Source of the DNA: Epiperipatus broadwayi
Lineage: Eukaryota > Onychophora > Udeonychophora > Euonychophora > Peripatidae
DNA length: 64,000 bases
Assembly: GCA_028023455.1 (NCBI GenBank)
Contig: JAQFVV010006208.1
Coordinates: forward strand, 10,272,963-10,336,962
Direction of reading: 5' to 3'
Made by a program: the position numbers and the translations under genes. This document shows, in pieces, positions 12,601-22,945 of the stretch (within the stretch, counting starts at the first letter, position 1; every line of letters starts with the position of its first letter). The notes under the pieces are model-generated. The model was not told the DNA's origin. It did no database searches and was given only the letters and a program-made list of their open reading frames with translations.

Positions 12601-13005
12601 TATTTCAAACCACAAATGCTCTTGACAATTTACAATATTTAAATATTTTTTCGATATAACACCTATACCACCACCCCTTTTTTCTTTTTCTTTTTTATTT
12701 ATACCCTGCCATACCATCTCTTCCAAAGTAGGTTCTTCTTCTTCTCTTAGATGAGTTTCCACTATTGCTAATACCTCAAGCTCTTCATTTTCAATTGCTT
12801 TGTTTAATTCCAGCCACTTTTCTGGTCTCCTACCATCTTGCTTATTCAAAAACCCAATTTTAACAAATTTCTTCTTTCCTAACTACTCTTTTATAAATTC
12901 TTTTGATTCTTTCTTCTCCACTACATTTATAAAACAAACTTTCTTACCATTAATCTTACAGATCCATTCCCTCTCCACATGTACACTTATATCTAAATCA
13001 ACCAT
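9643..13005 (-). pseudogene. LINE ORF2: endonuclease-reverse transcriptase, frameshifted
   Basis: Probable start at 13005 (MVDLDISVHVE), followed by an in-frame stop before the endonuclease. The endonuclease (12106-12849) shows AIVETHL, RGGGIGVIS, EDMNGHI where the family usually has GDFN, IDYVLV and SDHNF. A lysine/glutamate-rich linker follows (11691-11957). The reverse transcriptase is split: 11176-11505 (FRPIVVTSVLYKVFS), 10847-11209 (FIDIEKAYYRV as motif A, GLRQGYPMSPILF as motif B) and 10472-10810 (FVDDIFL as motif C, LGDIKL, YRYLGI). The C-terminus (9643-9879) has a zinc knuckle, CKLCKEG...HLLFQC. The protein would copy LINE RNA at a nicked target, but frame breaks near 9900, 10400, 10830, 11200 and 11520 mean none is made. 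Domain order is seen; clade is inferred. Confidence 0.85.
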
Positions 13006-13026
13006 CTTTTGCTTATTTCTTATATC

Positions 13027-13380
13027 TCATCCATTCAAATTATATTCTTTAAATATCAGGCTATGTAAAACTTCACTTCCTTGTTTTCCTAAGTGCAATC
13101 CATCTTTACTATATAACTCCCTCTTTCCAATAAACCAATCCCATACATCCACAAACATAACATTATTTCTCTCACACAATTTTTTCAATCTCTCATTTAT
13201 AGAACATGCCCTATCGAACAAATGCCTCTTGTCAAATCTTGGTAATACTCCAACTACCCCTACTCTTCCTTTAATATCCCTCAAATTCCTAATCAATTCT
13301 GCATACTCATCCATTACTCTCTCCGATGGCTCTAACAAATTATTAGTCCCTACCATAACATATAGCAAACTCTCCATACA
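13027..13380 (-). pseudogene. LINE ORF1 C-terminus: SGNH esterase-like domain
   Basis: The minus-strand frame encodes a recognisable end of an SGNH/GDSL hydrolase: VGTNNLL corresponds to the GxN block, and DGLHLGKQGSEVL carries the D-x-x-H catalytic pair near the C-terminus. The nucleophile serine block is missing because the ORF is truncated at the 5' side. SGNH domains in ORF1 are known from CR1-like LINEs and are thought to act on lipid or acetyl esters during the element's life cycle. It lies just upstream of ORF2. The frame continues to 13413 through unrelated family B sequence, so the apparent ATG there is not a real start. Confidence 0.75.
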
Positions 13381-13460
13381 GTAGTGCCACCAAGTGCAAA
13401 TCTTAATAATCAAAGGATTACTAAAGCTTGTACCTGGTGAGACTACTGTATGGAGAATTT
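13370..13460 (-). repeat. Family B fragment fused to the LINE 5' end
   Basis: Immediately beyond the LINE coding sequence is CTCTCCATACAGTAGTGCCA, the outer end of family B, followed by a short inverted echo (ACTGTATGGAGAA at ~13446). The other LINE copy (59900) also abuts a family B end. Confidence 0.6.
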
Positions 13461-15000
13461 GCTATTGTTATTAGCCACCTGTGTAAGTATATGAAATATT
13501 GACTGCATGATGAAAGATGCCCTTCTAGATTTACCTAACACTTTCATCTATACAATGAGTTTGCCTCATGTGCAGGTACAGTGCCATTCCAACTATATCG
13601 TGGAAGCATGCCTCACATCAGGGCTTAAAATCTAGCAATTTCCAATTCTAGTATGAGAATTTGCTTTACTGCTTTAATCATATCTTGGGCAACATGCATT
13701 CTGCTATTCAGCCCATACAGGTTTTGTTGTTGTCCGCTCTCACCTTCAAATGGTCTGCCTATTTATGACCAAATCTACTTCTGTAATGAGAGAAATCAGA
13801 TTCACTGAGCACCACATCCTATTAGCTTGTTTCTACTATTGGATATATCATATATTTAATGGACCATTGTGATAAATGCAGAATGTGATCAAGATAAGAT
13901 GGAATCCAGACAAGAATATTAATTGAAGGTAAGTTGAGTTACAATGATTATAAACATCTGAAATTTGGATGGAGGTTTAGATCTAGTATACTTTCTTATT
14001 ATATTATTGGCTTCTGAACTTCAAATAGAAGCTTACATCTATGATATTTCTAATTATCATATTTATTCCCACCAACAGTGATTAGGATTAGAGTTTAACT
14101 TTATCCCAATACAGTATATGTGATAATAAGAAATCTCTCATATCATACAAAATTTTCAGAATCAAATAATTTTTATATGAACTCAAAATTATTATTATTA
14201 TTATCATCATCATCATCATTTTTCTGGCATTTATTTTTTAAAACTCTAATCCTAACCATTGTCGCACTTTAACTATAAAAGATGGACTTCTTGGCGTATA
14301 CTTAATTTAATTTATAATGATGTTAACATTCGACCAGTAATAATGTTCTCTCAAATAACTCAACTTATATATATATATGGCTCAGGCTTGTTCTCTTAGC
14401 AAATATCATTATTTCAAAATAACATTTTAAAATCGTATTTCGTTTATTATCTATATTTATCATCACTCTAAATTTCTAAAAATGATACACCTCAGAAAAA
14501 CTATCACACGCACATGTAAATGACAATCTAAAATAAAGCATAAATAAAACTATACCCTCAATCATTAATTACTATTTATAAAAATATCTTAAATAAAATG
14601 TGTTCATATATAAATTATTTGTAAAAGCAAATACTGTATAATTAAACTCCTAATTGCGATATTGCTTTTAAATAATTTAATAACACCAATTCGCGTAATA
14701 ATACTGCTGCGCGTGCGCACGCACATATATAATGATATTCTTATTCGAATCTGTACTTTTTCGAAGTTATATACGTAATCTTGTAATTAAATATTTAATA
14801 AATGTAGCAACATAAATATATATAACTTGCAGACTTCAAAAAAACTAAACAAAATCGTAATGTAAATAATAGCGTTCCAACATCAGTTTTTTATAATCAT
14901 AATAGGTTATGTATATACGGTTTTAATTTTGACTATAATAATGTGAAAATATTATAAAGTGGAAGAAACAATAATAAAAGGAAAATAAAAGAAGCTATGT
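13461..15000. other. Noncoding stretch with microsatellite
   Basis: No coding signal was recognised. Positions 14190-14220 hold an (ATT)n(ATC)n microsatellite. Confidence 0.5.
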
Positions 15001-15232
15001 TAATATATAAATGTGAGCATGACTTAGTAAATAGACAGGCGGCTAAGGCCGACGCTATGACTTATGGGAAAAAAAATTAATGAATTATGGGAAGGTTAGA
15101 CTTTGAACGCGTGTTTCAAGATACCTTAAAAAAGAATTAGGTTAGTTGACAAAGCTAGTCGAAAGCGCTCCTAGGTGGATAAAAGTTTTTAAAGTTGTAC
15201 TTTATATATATTATTGTATTTATTAATGTTAA
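15001..15232 (+). repeat. Dispersed repeat family J, copy 1
   Basis: Aligns with 17955-18180: TTAATATATAAATGT, GGGAAGGTTAGACTTTGA, GATACCTTAAAAAA and GTGGATAAAA are shared. It carries a GTCGAAAGCGCTC phrase, like the 3' half of a hammerhead core, but has lost the preceding stem retained in copy 2. Confidence 0.65.
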
Positions 15233-16004
15233 ATTATACTCACACTTGCAATATACGTTATAAAATTCTCATTATATTTATTGCGTTCATATGTTAGACT
15301 ACAAATTATTTATTATTTTCTTTTTTTTTAATTAAATTGTTTTAAATGAAGTTTTACACTTTCTATTTTAATCCAAGGAAAGAATTCTGATTTAAATTTC
15401 TTTTCATTTTTTTTTTAAACTCATGACAAAAAAACAAGCCAGCTTGATTAACAACTGATTTAAATTTAACACATAACTTCATTTCTCATTGAATCATGTA
15501 TGCTTAAGATTAATTTATGATATTATGGAATTTAAATCAGAATTGTTTAGAAATAATTTCATCACTCGGCAAATAGTATATATTTTGAAAATTCCTTCTC
15601 ATTAGATGTCTGCAACACCACCCATCCATCCACGTAAATAAAGTCTGTGTGTTTGTGCGTGTATAAATAAAATGGTAATTAGCCTTTAATTAAACAGACC
15701 ACTGGGGCAAAAGATTTTCCAAAAGCCCCCGTTAAAATTTAAGTTTACATTTTTTAAACTTTGTTTTATCCTTTAGCTAAGAAAAATCAAGACCCTCTCT
15801 GACAAACAATTGGAAACGAAAATAGGAATCATCTACCTGAAAGAAAAATCTTATATCTGCTTAGAATCTGAATAAAAAATTAAGTGACACATTTGAAAAA
15901 ATACCATGGGGCATGATAGTTTAATAGATGTTCCATGTGATGACGTGAACTTAGAAACATTTATGCACAATATATATTTTAAACCTCTAAACATCACATG
16001 ATTT
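15233..16004. other. AT-rich noncoding stretch
   Basis: No feature recognised. Confidence 0.45.
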
Positions 16005-16540
16005 CCATTCTTTATGCATACACAAACTGTTTACACAGAGGCGAAGCTCTCCATACGGTAGCACCACTCAGTGCCAGCCAGAGTAATCAGTGGATGCAGG
16101 AAGTTTGTGTATAAAATCCCTATCTAGTGCCTACTCATGCAGTATAGGCAGACTAGTTTCTGGTTTGTGGTTTCATCAGTGAGGACCCTTGGATCTGAGA
16201 GCACTGCACCTAGATCTTAGGATCTAATGCAAACCTCCAGCAGCCACCTTTTACCTTATTAGCTTACTATAAAGCTTTGAGTCCAATATCAAAACACAAT
16301 AATGACTTCAATTCAAGCTCAGGTCACTGCTGGAGGGTTGCATTAGATCCTAAGATCTATGCATAGTACTATCAGATTCAAGGCTCCTCACTGATGAAAG
16401 CCACAAGCTAGAAACTAGTCTGGGGATATTGGATGAATAGGCCCTAGATAGAGATTTTATACACAAACCTTCCTGTATCCATTAATTACTCAGTCTTGCA
16501 CTAAGTGGCACTAGTGTATGGAGAGTTTTGCCTCTGTTCA
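16005..16540. mobile_element. Family B divergent inverted dimer
   Basis: Two partial family B units point away from each other. The left unit (minus strand, outer sequence 16040-16133) holds a damaged ribozyme at 16137-16193. The right unit (plus strand) holds an intact one at 16376-16434. Both outer ends carry the family phrase TATGGAGAGTTTTGCCTCTG, or its complement at the left. No clear target-site duplication was found. Confidence 0.75.
16376..16434 (+). ncRNA. Hammerhead ribozyme, family B (intact core)
   Basis: Type I hammerhead architecture. Stem I has an outer helix AUUCAA/UUGGAU (one G-U), an internal loop and an inner helix CCUCA/UGGGG. The core CUGAUGA is followed by a stem II of AGC/GCU closing CACAA, then GAA, a self-complementary stem III (ACUAGU) and C17. 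Predicted cleavage is after 16420. Stem II differs from the family majority (GGC/GCC) by a compensatory double change. The tiny stem III implies activity mainly as a dimer, as known for short-stem-III hammerheads. Activity is inferred. Confidence 0.85.
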
Positions 16541-17001
16541 GACAGCATATTCAATAAGATACAATATATTATCAATATTCATTATCATATATATTATGTT
16601 GATACCTGCCACCAAACTAGTTAACAAATATTTTAAATACTTTTTTAGAGGAACTGCAAGCAACTATACATATAACAAGTTAAAACTTCAACCAACAAAA
16701 ACAACAATATAAATTTTTAAAATAGTCAGGGTGGAAATAAATGAAGAAACATATATAATCAATAGATATTCTCATTAAAGAGTTTTTAATTTTGTTTTCC
16801 AAATGGGAGGCAATTTAATGTATCATTACCATTGATTACATAATCTGGTTCTTAAAGACCTCTGATTTTTTTTTTTTTTTGGTAATAAGTTCCACATCTG
16901 GACAAAACCTAGGTAATTATTTGGATCTAGTCCATATTGTGAAACTCACCATCAAAAAATCAGAGAAGCCATTGAGATATTTAAGAAACCAGCCTACATC
17001 A

Positions 17002-17108
17002 GTCTTGCATTGGTGGTCGAGAGGTCAGTGTGACTGCCTTGCACTTGCAGGCAGTTGCCCGGGTTGCGGGTTCGCATCCCGGCCGATGCTATAACACTTT
17101 AAAAAAAA
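17002..17108 (+). repeat. tRNA-derived SINE, copy 2, with 14-bp duplication
   Basis: A tRNA-like head (GCATTGGTGGTCGAG...GGGTTCGCATCCC...CCGATGC) with a recognisable B box, then TATAACACTTT and an A run. It is bounded by a perfect 14-bp direct repeat, ACCAGCCTACATCA (16988-17001 and 17109-17122). The body is little more than the tRNA-like part plus a tail. Confidence 0.9.
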
Positions 17109-17122
17109 ACCAGCCTACATCA

Positions 17123-17694
17123 ACAAATATGATGATTACATGTAAATTACCCCCCCCCCCCATTTGGACATTTTTTTAAAAACTCCCTTAATCAAAATAA
17201 TTATTGATTTTTCTCATCTACTATCAGTCCACTTTTATATTTTAAAAATTTATACTCTTGCTTTTATTGATTAAATCTTTAATCTTCTCTACAATGTTTT
17301 TTAAATTAATATTCATTATCCAGTTGAAGACAGGTGTAATTTTCATATTCAGTTCAAATATATTTTATGGTTTAATCAGCATTTACACGAGTCATTTATA
17401 TAGTGATTAATAAATTGAAGAAGCTCTAAGAACTCTACTCATAACACATGAACGCTTAAAAATTATTGCTTTTGTTAATTTACTATTTCTAAGAATATTG
17501 GTCTGTTTTAGCTAAATATAATTATATATAAATTACTTCAATCTAGCTTTTCATTTTGATTTTTTTAAATATGTACGATTTATTCACATATGCTGCTATG
17601 AAACTACTATTTCAATATATAATACCAAATGCCAAAAGGTAAATTAGACAATATAATAAACCAAGCATGTTAATTTACACATCCACACATATAT
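17123..17694. other. AT-rich noncoding stretch
   Basis: Includes a C homopolymer at 17151-17161; otherwise nothing recognised. Confidence 0.45.
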
Positions 17695-17945
17695 GCAATA
17701 AGTGTTCAGACATATATTAAGATAGACAATCTTCATACTTTAATGGACAGGCTTCAATCCACTCCACACTCCAACTCTTCAAATGTCCATCCAATTGAAA
17801 ATCTGATGATGGAATGCTCAAAGGCCACCCTGAGGCTGAGATTCTTGTCACACCCATGTAGACCTAAAGTTAATCTGACCCTCATGCACAGGACATAATC
17901 CATTTAATACATGTTTACCCAGGTATTTGCACATTTACTGTATAT
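17695..17945 (+). repeat. Family D fragment (non-ribozyme part)
   Basis: Matches the part of family D that follows the ribozyme in the element at 60583-61160: ATATTAAGATAGACAATC, TTTAATGGACAGGCT, AATCTGATGATGGAATGCTC and AGGACATAATCCATTTAA. The ribozyme itself is absent here. A further relative is at 56490-56690. Confidence 0.65.
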
Positions 17946-17954
17946 ATAATGATA

Positions 17955-18180
17955 TGTTAATATATAAATGTAAGCATGACTTAATAGATAGACAGCAGCA
18001 AACGTAAAAATCAATGAATTGTGGGAAGGTTAGACTTTGATAGTGTGTTTGAAGATACCTTAAAAAAGAGTTAGGGTTAGTTGACAAAGACTAGGAAGCT
18101 AGTTGAAAGCACTTCTAAGTGGATAAAAAAAATTTAAAGTTGAATTTTATATATATATAACTGTATTTATTAATATATGA
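17955..18180 (+). repeat. Dispersed repeat family J, copy 2
   Basis: Second copy of the repeat at 15001. It retains a hammerhead-like arrangement at 18071-18120: TTGACAA, a hairpin GACTAG-GAAG-CTAGTT, then GAAAGCACT. TTGACAA could be a decayed CUGACGA. Only ~4 bp of stem I (TTAG against CTAA/CTAG) can be drawn, so ribozyme ancestry is possible but unproven. Confidence 0.55.
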
Positions 18181-18570
18181 GTATAAGATATATATATAAT
18201 TTTATCAGATGGACAGATCATGTCTTAGGTTTTGAGATATTAATTCAGTACTATTTATTCTCCAACATTTCATATTTTTTCCATCTTACATTGCTCATAC
18301 ATATGTGTGTAAATATTTAACATACACCTATATTTATAGACCAACCATCTACATATATACACATGTACATAATTATAGACTAATATTCTAACCAGGAAGC
18401 TGAAAATCAAGGATTAAAAAGAATTCCAGAGATAAGAGCTATTTTTATGAATCCAGATTTTTATTACAATAATGCTCTCCGTTTATCTGTCACAATCATA
18501 TTAGTAGATGAATTTGTGATATTTAATATATATATTGCGTATGTTTATTAAGAAATTAAGAGTCCCTTAC

Positions 18571-18873
18571 CTCAGTAACTATTGTTTGCCCGAAATAATC
18601 ATCATACCACCATCCATCAGGACAGGGAATTAAAGAAAAGTTGTTATCGCCATACACATGGCATTTATCAAGTTGGTTTTCATCATGACTGGAAGCCAGA
18701 AAAGTCACATTATCCACAATCATGCAGTGATAATTAGGTTCTGCTCCGATAACTGTCATAACCATCATATGCCATCCACAAGGTAAAGAAAATAGTGATA
18801 CTAAAAAATAAACATAAAATTGAAATTTTCCGAAAATGCCTAATTCGGAAAGTGCGAGGTCTAAATCCAGCAT
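18571..18873 (-). CDS. SLC22-type organic ion transporter, first coding exon
   Basis: The exon runs from ATG (18873) to a consensus donor: ...GTTACTGAG then GTAAGG, with intron GT at 18569-18570. It encodes 101 residues. A membrane segment (about residues 13-40, FQFYVYFLVSLFSLPCGW) is followed by the large extracellular loop of the SLC22 branch of the major facilitator superfamily, with cysteines in YHCM, KCHV and IPCP and glycosylation sites NVT and NFS. The end, DDYFGQTIVTE, matches the family's conserved TIVTEW. SLC22 proteins move organic cations, anions or carnitine across the plasma membrane; the substrate cannot be read from this exon. Later exons should lie left of 18571 but were not recognised. 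It shares its exon end with the exon at 51702. Confidence 0.85.
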
Positions 18874-19763
18874 TTTTACTCAAATATAAAAACTGAATTT
18901 TATCTATGGCATATGAAATTTATTAAGATACATAAGAAGGCTCAAAAACATCAAACTGAAAAAAAAACTAAATTATCCTCGGCAAACATTATACTTCCCA
19001 CAAATTTGTTTTATCCCAATAAAAAACACGTGGAGAATCAATCGATCCTGCCATCTGTTGTTAGAGGAAAAAAGCAAACTTTCCAACTTGATATTTCTAT
19101 AAAATTTAAAAGCGATTATACGATAATTTAAAGTTTCAAATGAAAGTAACTGAAAAGTGTGCATATAAACAGTCCGTTCCTCTTTTCTGTTATTTATACT
19201 TTAAGATAAGTTTACGAACGAACGTTTGCTTGATTATTTACTTAGAGTTACTAATTATTTATTTTAGAAGTTAATTTCATAAATTAACCACAAAAACTTG
19301 AGCGTTAATTCAAATCATAATTTAAAACTTTCTTTGAGTAGTCATTTAACAAAGAAATGTTATTTTAATGTAACATATATGTAGGTTAAGGCGAGTCATA
19401 CAGGTGGTAATTCGTGATCATCATTGGGGGTAATTTTTTACTGCTTGACTCGTCCTAAACACATTATTACGGCATCTTAATATTTGTATACACTTTTCAG
19501 GCTCAATATACTGTATATAAAATAAAAGAAACGTAAACCATTCGCTCGTGTCGCTCTAAACAATGAGTGAGTTATCTCATCACATCACATATCAAAGGTA
19601 ATAAATCATTTATTAGAAGAACGTTAAGATTTACCCGCAGGTAAAATCATTTCAAGAAAGTTGGATTTTTTTTTTTTAATTATGAAAACGTTAAAATACT
19701 TCTTTAACCGATAAAGTCAACAAATCATTGACTATTTAAGAAAGTATTAAGTATATATTAGTA
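18874..19763. other. Upstream region of the minus-strand SLC22 gene
   Basis: This should contain the gene's promoter and 5' UTR, but no core promoter element could be assigned with confidence. Open frames here lack domains. Confidence 0.35.
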
Positions 19764-19779
19764 GAAATTGTTTAAATTT

Positions 19780-19849
19780 TTTTTCGTACGTCAAAGCATC
19801 GGCCGGGCAAGGCAGCTGCGCTGACCTCTCGGCTACCGACGTTTGACTG
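19780..19849 (-). repeat. tRNA-derived SINE, copy 3, internally deleted
   Basis: Minus-strand SINE with the head CGTCGGTAGCCGAGAGG, the usual acceptor end (GGCCGATGC), the TTTGACGTACG tail and an A run. The anticodon-to-T-arm region is deleted. It is bounded by a 16-bp direct repeat, GAAATTGTTTAAATTT (19764-19779 and 19850-19865); the terminal T run makes the exact length uncertain. Confidence 0.85.
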
Positions 19850-19865
19850 GAAATTGTTTAAATTT

Positions 19866-20351
19866 AACCCAAATATGCTCCATATTTAATTTTTTTAATC
19901 TTTTCTACAATCTCTTGTAATTAAATACGGTATATTCAATATTTAAACGATACAATTTCCCGTATGAATAATTCTCCGTATACTTTTCGTTTAATGTAAG
20001 TAGTCTTTTTTGTAAGTAGTCTTTTTTAAAGACTAATTTGAACTAATAAAAGTACGTTGATCCGTCCTAGTTTAAGATATGAGAATCCCCTTGTTCTGGA
20101 TTTCTACAAAAACATCGTCACTTAATCTTGTAGTTCGTTACTAATATTCCAAAATTAATTCTCGTAAAACCGTGGCATACTATGATTTATGTTGCTTAAG
20201 TGTTGTATTATCATATATAATATAATCTGAATAATTCAGAACTTTAGAATGAGAATTGCCTATATTCGTATGTAAACGAAGAAAGCTCACTGAAAACAGT
20301 AAATCACAAAATATTTACAAAGTGTTAAAATTACATTTAATATTAAATAAA
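19866..20351. other. AT-rich noncoding stretch
   Basis: Contains a short tandem (AAGTAGTCTTTTTTG twice near 20000-20030). Nothing else recognised. Confidence 0.45.
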
Positions 20352-20366
20352 TACATAATACCATAA

Positions 20367-20919
20367 ATATAGGGGATTTGAACTCAGACTTTCAAGCACT
20401 CTTCAACAATCCACACTATCTCATATCACTGATACACATGACCACATACATGTAGAAAAGATAAATAATCACCAATTTAAGTATTTCGTGCTGAATTAGC
20501 AATCGTCAGTTGGTCCAGATTATCATCTCCCACACACATATATAATCAGTGCTTTCCACAATCATAATATAATTTGAGCTTTCCATCGTCAGATTTCAAT
20601 GGTATGGATGGCTGACGAGTTGGAGATTGGAGAAGAATGAAACCTGTCAATTAAAGTTGGATTTGCTATTTTAATATAAACTGAGCCCTGATTATATATA
20701 TGTGTGGGAGATGATAATCTGGACCAACTAACGACTGCTGATTCAGCACGAAATACTTCTATATTAGTGATTATTTATCTTTTCTACATGTGGGTGGTCA
20801 TGTGTATCAGTGGTATGAGATAGTGTGGATAGTTGAAGGGTGCTTGAAAGTCCGAGTTTAAATTCCTCTATTTACAATTAGGCTCCAGGTATATGAGGAG
20901 TGCATGTATTTCAAATATT
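20367..20919. mobile_element. Family D divergent inverted dimer with 15-bp duplication
   Basis: Inverted arms (about 20380-20560 and 20690-20875) enclose an internal segment. The whole is flanked by a perfect 15-bp direct repeat, TACATAATACCATAA (20352-20366 and 20920-20934). A hammerhead lies in each arm: minus strand at 20465-20523 and plus strand at 20714-20774. The plus copy has lost G5 (CUAACGA). Both outer ends contain the phrase found at all family D ends, GATTTGAACTCAGACTTTC or a diverged inverted form. Confidence 0.85.
20465..20523 (-). ncRNA. Hammerhead ribozyme, family D (near-intact)
   Basis: Read on the minus strand. Stem I outer helix AUAAUC/GAUUAU and inner helix CCAA/UUGG, core CUGACGA (position 7 tolerates C), stem II UGCU/AGCA, then GAAA. 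The family consensus stem III is the palindrome AUACGUAU followed by A17, an AUA cleavage triplet, as retained at 60682-60740. Here stem III reads AUACUUAA, so this copy is probably weakened. Confidence 0.7.
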
Positions 20920-21015
20920 TACATAATACCATAATAAAAAAAAAACATTTACACAGCCATCAATGCAGGATTTACATATAAGTTGAACAGATTGCAGTTT
21001 AGACTCTGAAAAGTT

Positions 21016-21227
21016 TACACAGAGGCAAAACTCTCCATAAAGTAGCACCACTTAGTGCAAGCTAGAGTAGTCAGTGGATGCAGGAAGGTTTGTGCATAAA
21101 ATCCCTATCTAGTGCCTACTCAACCAATATGCCACACTAGATTCTAGTTTGTGGCCTTCATCAGTGAGGAGCCATGGATCTGAGAGCACTGCACTAGATC
21201 TTAGGACCTAAGGTGAAGCTTAGTGGT
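21016..21227 (-). mobile_element. Family B single truncated unit with 12-bp duplication
   Basis: A 212-bp minus-strand insertion between perfect 12-bp repeats CTCTGAAAAGTT (21004-21015 and 21228-21239). The decayed ribozyme is at 21122-21179; CUGAUGA remains, but GAAAC has become GAAUC and stem I is damaged. Confidence 0.8.
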
Positions 21228-21567
21228 CTCTGAAAAGTTATTTCATTTGTAAATACGAAATTAAATCAAAGTATAATTTCTATATTATCTATTTTTTTAA
21301 AAGATATTAATTGATATACTCCACAAGCAAAAAAAAAAAAATGTATTGAAAGTCTTGGATTATGGTGCACTGCTCCAAAATTCATTTCATTTGACAAGAA
21401 TGAGAAATGCCTGTAATGAGTAGTTACAGTATATGTATACAAATCATACCACTGGTCTTGAAAACACACAGACATACGAATTATTGTTTTATAACTTCCA
21501 TGGCAAGCCTTCTCTCCAATGATATTTTTTATTATCTCCAAAAATATTATTCAGTAAAGGAGAAGTT

Positions 21568-22388
21568 AAACTATTGAACATCACATGATCACCATTTCTT
21601 ATGCTTTCTCTTAACTTATTAAAACAGGCAAAACTTCCCATACAGTAGTGCCACTCAATGCAAGCCAGAGTAATCAATGAAATGCCAGAAGGCTTGTGTA
21701 TAAAATTCCTATCTAGGGCCTACTCATCCAATATCCCCAGACTAGTTTCTGGCTTGTGGCCTTTGTCAATGAGGAGCTTCGGTGCAGTGCTCTCAGATTC
21801 AAGGTTCCTCACTGACAAAGGCCACAAGCCAGACACTAGTCTGGGGATATTGGATAAGTAGACACTAGATGGGGATTTTATGCACAAGCCTTCTGGTATC
21901 TATCGATTACTCTGGCTTGCACTGAGTGGCACTATTGTAGGGAGAGGTTTGCCTGTTTTAATAACAGTTATGAGCAAGCATAAGAAATGGTGATCATGTG
22001 ATGATCAGTTGTTTAACACCAATCCTGCCTAATAGGATTAAAGAATCAAAGACACCAAAATGTGTAAGTACTCAACTGAGTTCAGACCTGTATGAATATA
22101 TGATAATGATCTTGGGTTGAAAATATTATTGTTTTCAATTTTATACTCAATAGTTTTGTAGTTAAGTAGAGATAAAAGGTAGCTGCTGGAGAGTTGCATT
22201 AGATCCTAAGATCTAGGTGCTCTCAGATCCAAAGCTCCTCACTGACAAAAGCCACAAGCTAGAAACTAGTCTGGGGATGTTGGATGAGTAGGCATTAGAT
22301 AAGGATTTTATGCACAAGCCTTCTGGCATCTATTGATTATTCTGGCTTGCACTGCGTGGCACTATTGCATGGAGAGTTTTACCTGCTT
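21568..22388. mobile_element. Family B trimer: one inverted and two tandem units
   Basis: A minus-strand unit (ribozyme 21726-21780) is followed by two plus-strand units (ribozymes 21797-21855 and 22227-22285) whose cores are 430 bp apart, giving one monomer length. Flanks TAAAGGAGAAGTT (21555-21567) and TAAAGGAACAGTT (22389-22401) agree at 11 of 13 bases. All three cores carry a G8-to-A type change (CUGACAA or UUGACAA), so they should be inactive. The third retains the compensated AGC/GCU stem II. Confidence 0.8.
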
Positions 22389-22401
22389 TAAAGGAACAGT
22401 T

Positions 22402-22837
22402 CACAGTAACATAATCCAGATCCTTAAATATTTCAGCTCTGTCAGCCTTGCAGAGCTGGTAATAGGCCCCGCCCAGGTCAGAAATGCATTCCATTTCCTT
22501 GTCTTACAAAGCTAAAGTGAAAAAAAATATATAAACCATTTTAATTTTCTGACCATAGCTACAAGATATATTCAATAAATTTAGAACATACGTTGATTAT
22601 TATTATCTGCCTTCATTAATCTGTATTAACTTTTTATGAATCTTCTTTAAAATATTAATAATAAGTTAGAATCTTTCTCGACTGTGTTTATTTATCAATT
22701 TTCTCTCCTTAAAGATCTCCTTAGTCTCTGCTAGGGTGAGTACATTCTTTTCAAAGTCAAAGAAGTGTCGACTGGCCTTCTAGCCCACTCTGTTCTGGTT
22801 TAAGTATAAAATGCAATATTAAAAAGTAAAAACAAAA
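22402..22837. other. Noncoding stretch
   Basis: Nothing recognised. Confidence 0.4.
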
Positions 22838-22847
22838 AAGATGGCTA

Positions 22848-22945
22848 ATGTTATATATAGAGTTCGCAAAACAAACTCTTAACAAGCTTTGAGAATACCC
22901 TCAACCCCAGACTGGTTTCTGCACACTGGCAATACAAATCAAAGG
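22848..22945 (-). repeat. Family A fragment
   Basis: Carries the family A terminus TTATATATAGAG, CTCTTAACAAG and the 3' half of the ribozyme (minus strand GCAGAAACCAGUC then UGGGGUUGAGGGU). The CUGAUGA half has been lost. Confidence 0.65.

Larger units (their letters stand above)
9441..13380 (-). mobile_element. Decayed CR1/L2-like non-LTR retrotransposon
   Basis: A nearly complete LINE read on the minus strand, in order: part of ORF1 with an SGNH esterase-like domain; ORF2 with apurinic-type endonuclease, reverse transcriptase and a C-terminal zinc knuckle; and a 3' end finishing in short ATCAC-like repeats (9441-9465 on the plus strand as GTGATGTGATG). An esterase in ORF1 and a microsatellite-like 3' tail without poly-A are known for the CR1/L2 group; the clade is inferred. 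Several frameshifts and stops make it inactive. A second 3' end of the family is at 59900-60260. The 5' end is fused to a fragment of the family B repeat. Confidence 0.85.
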
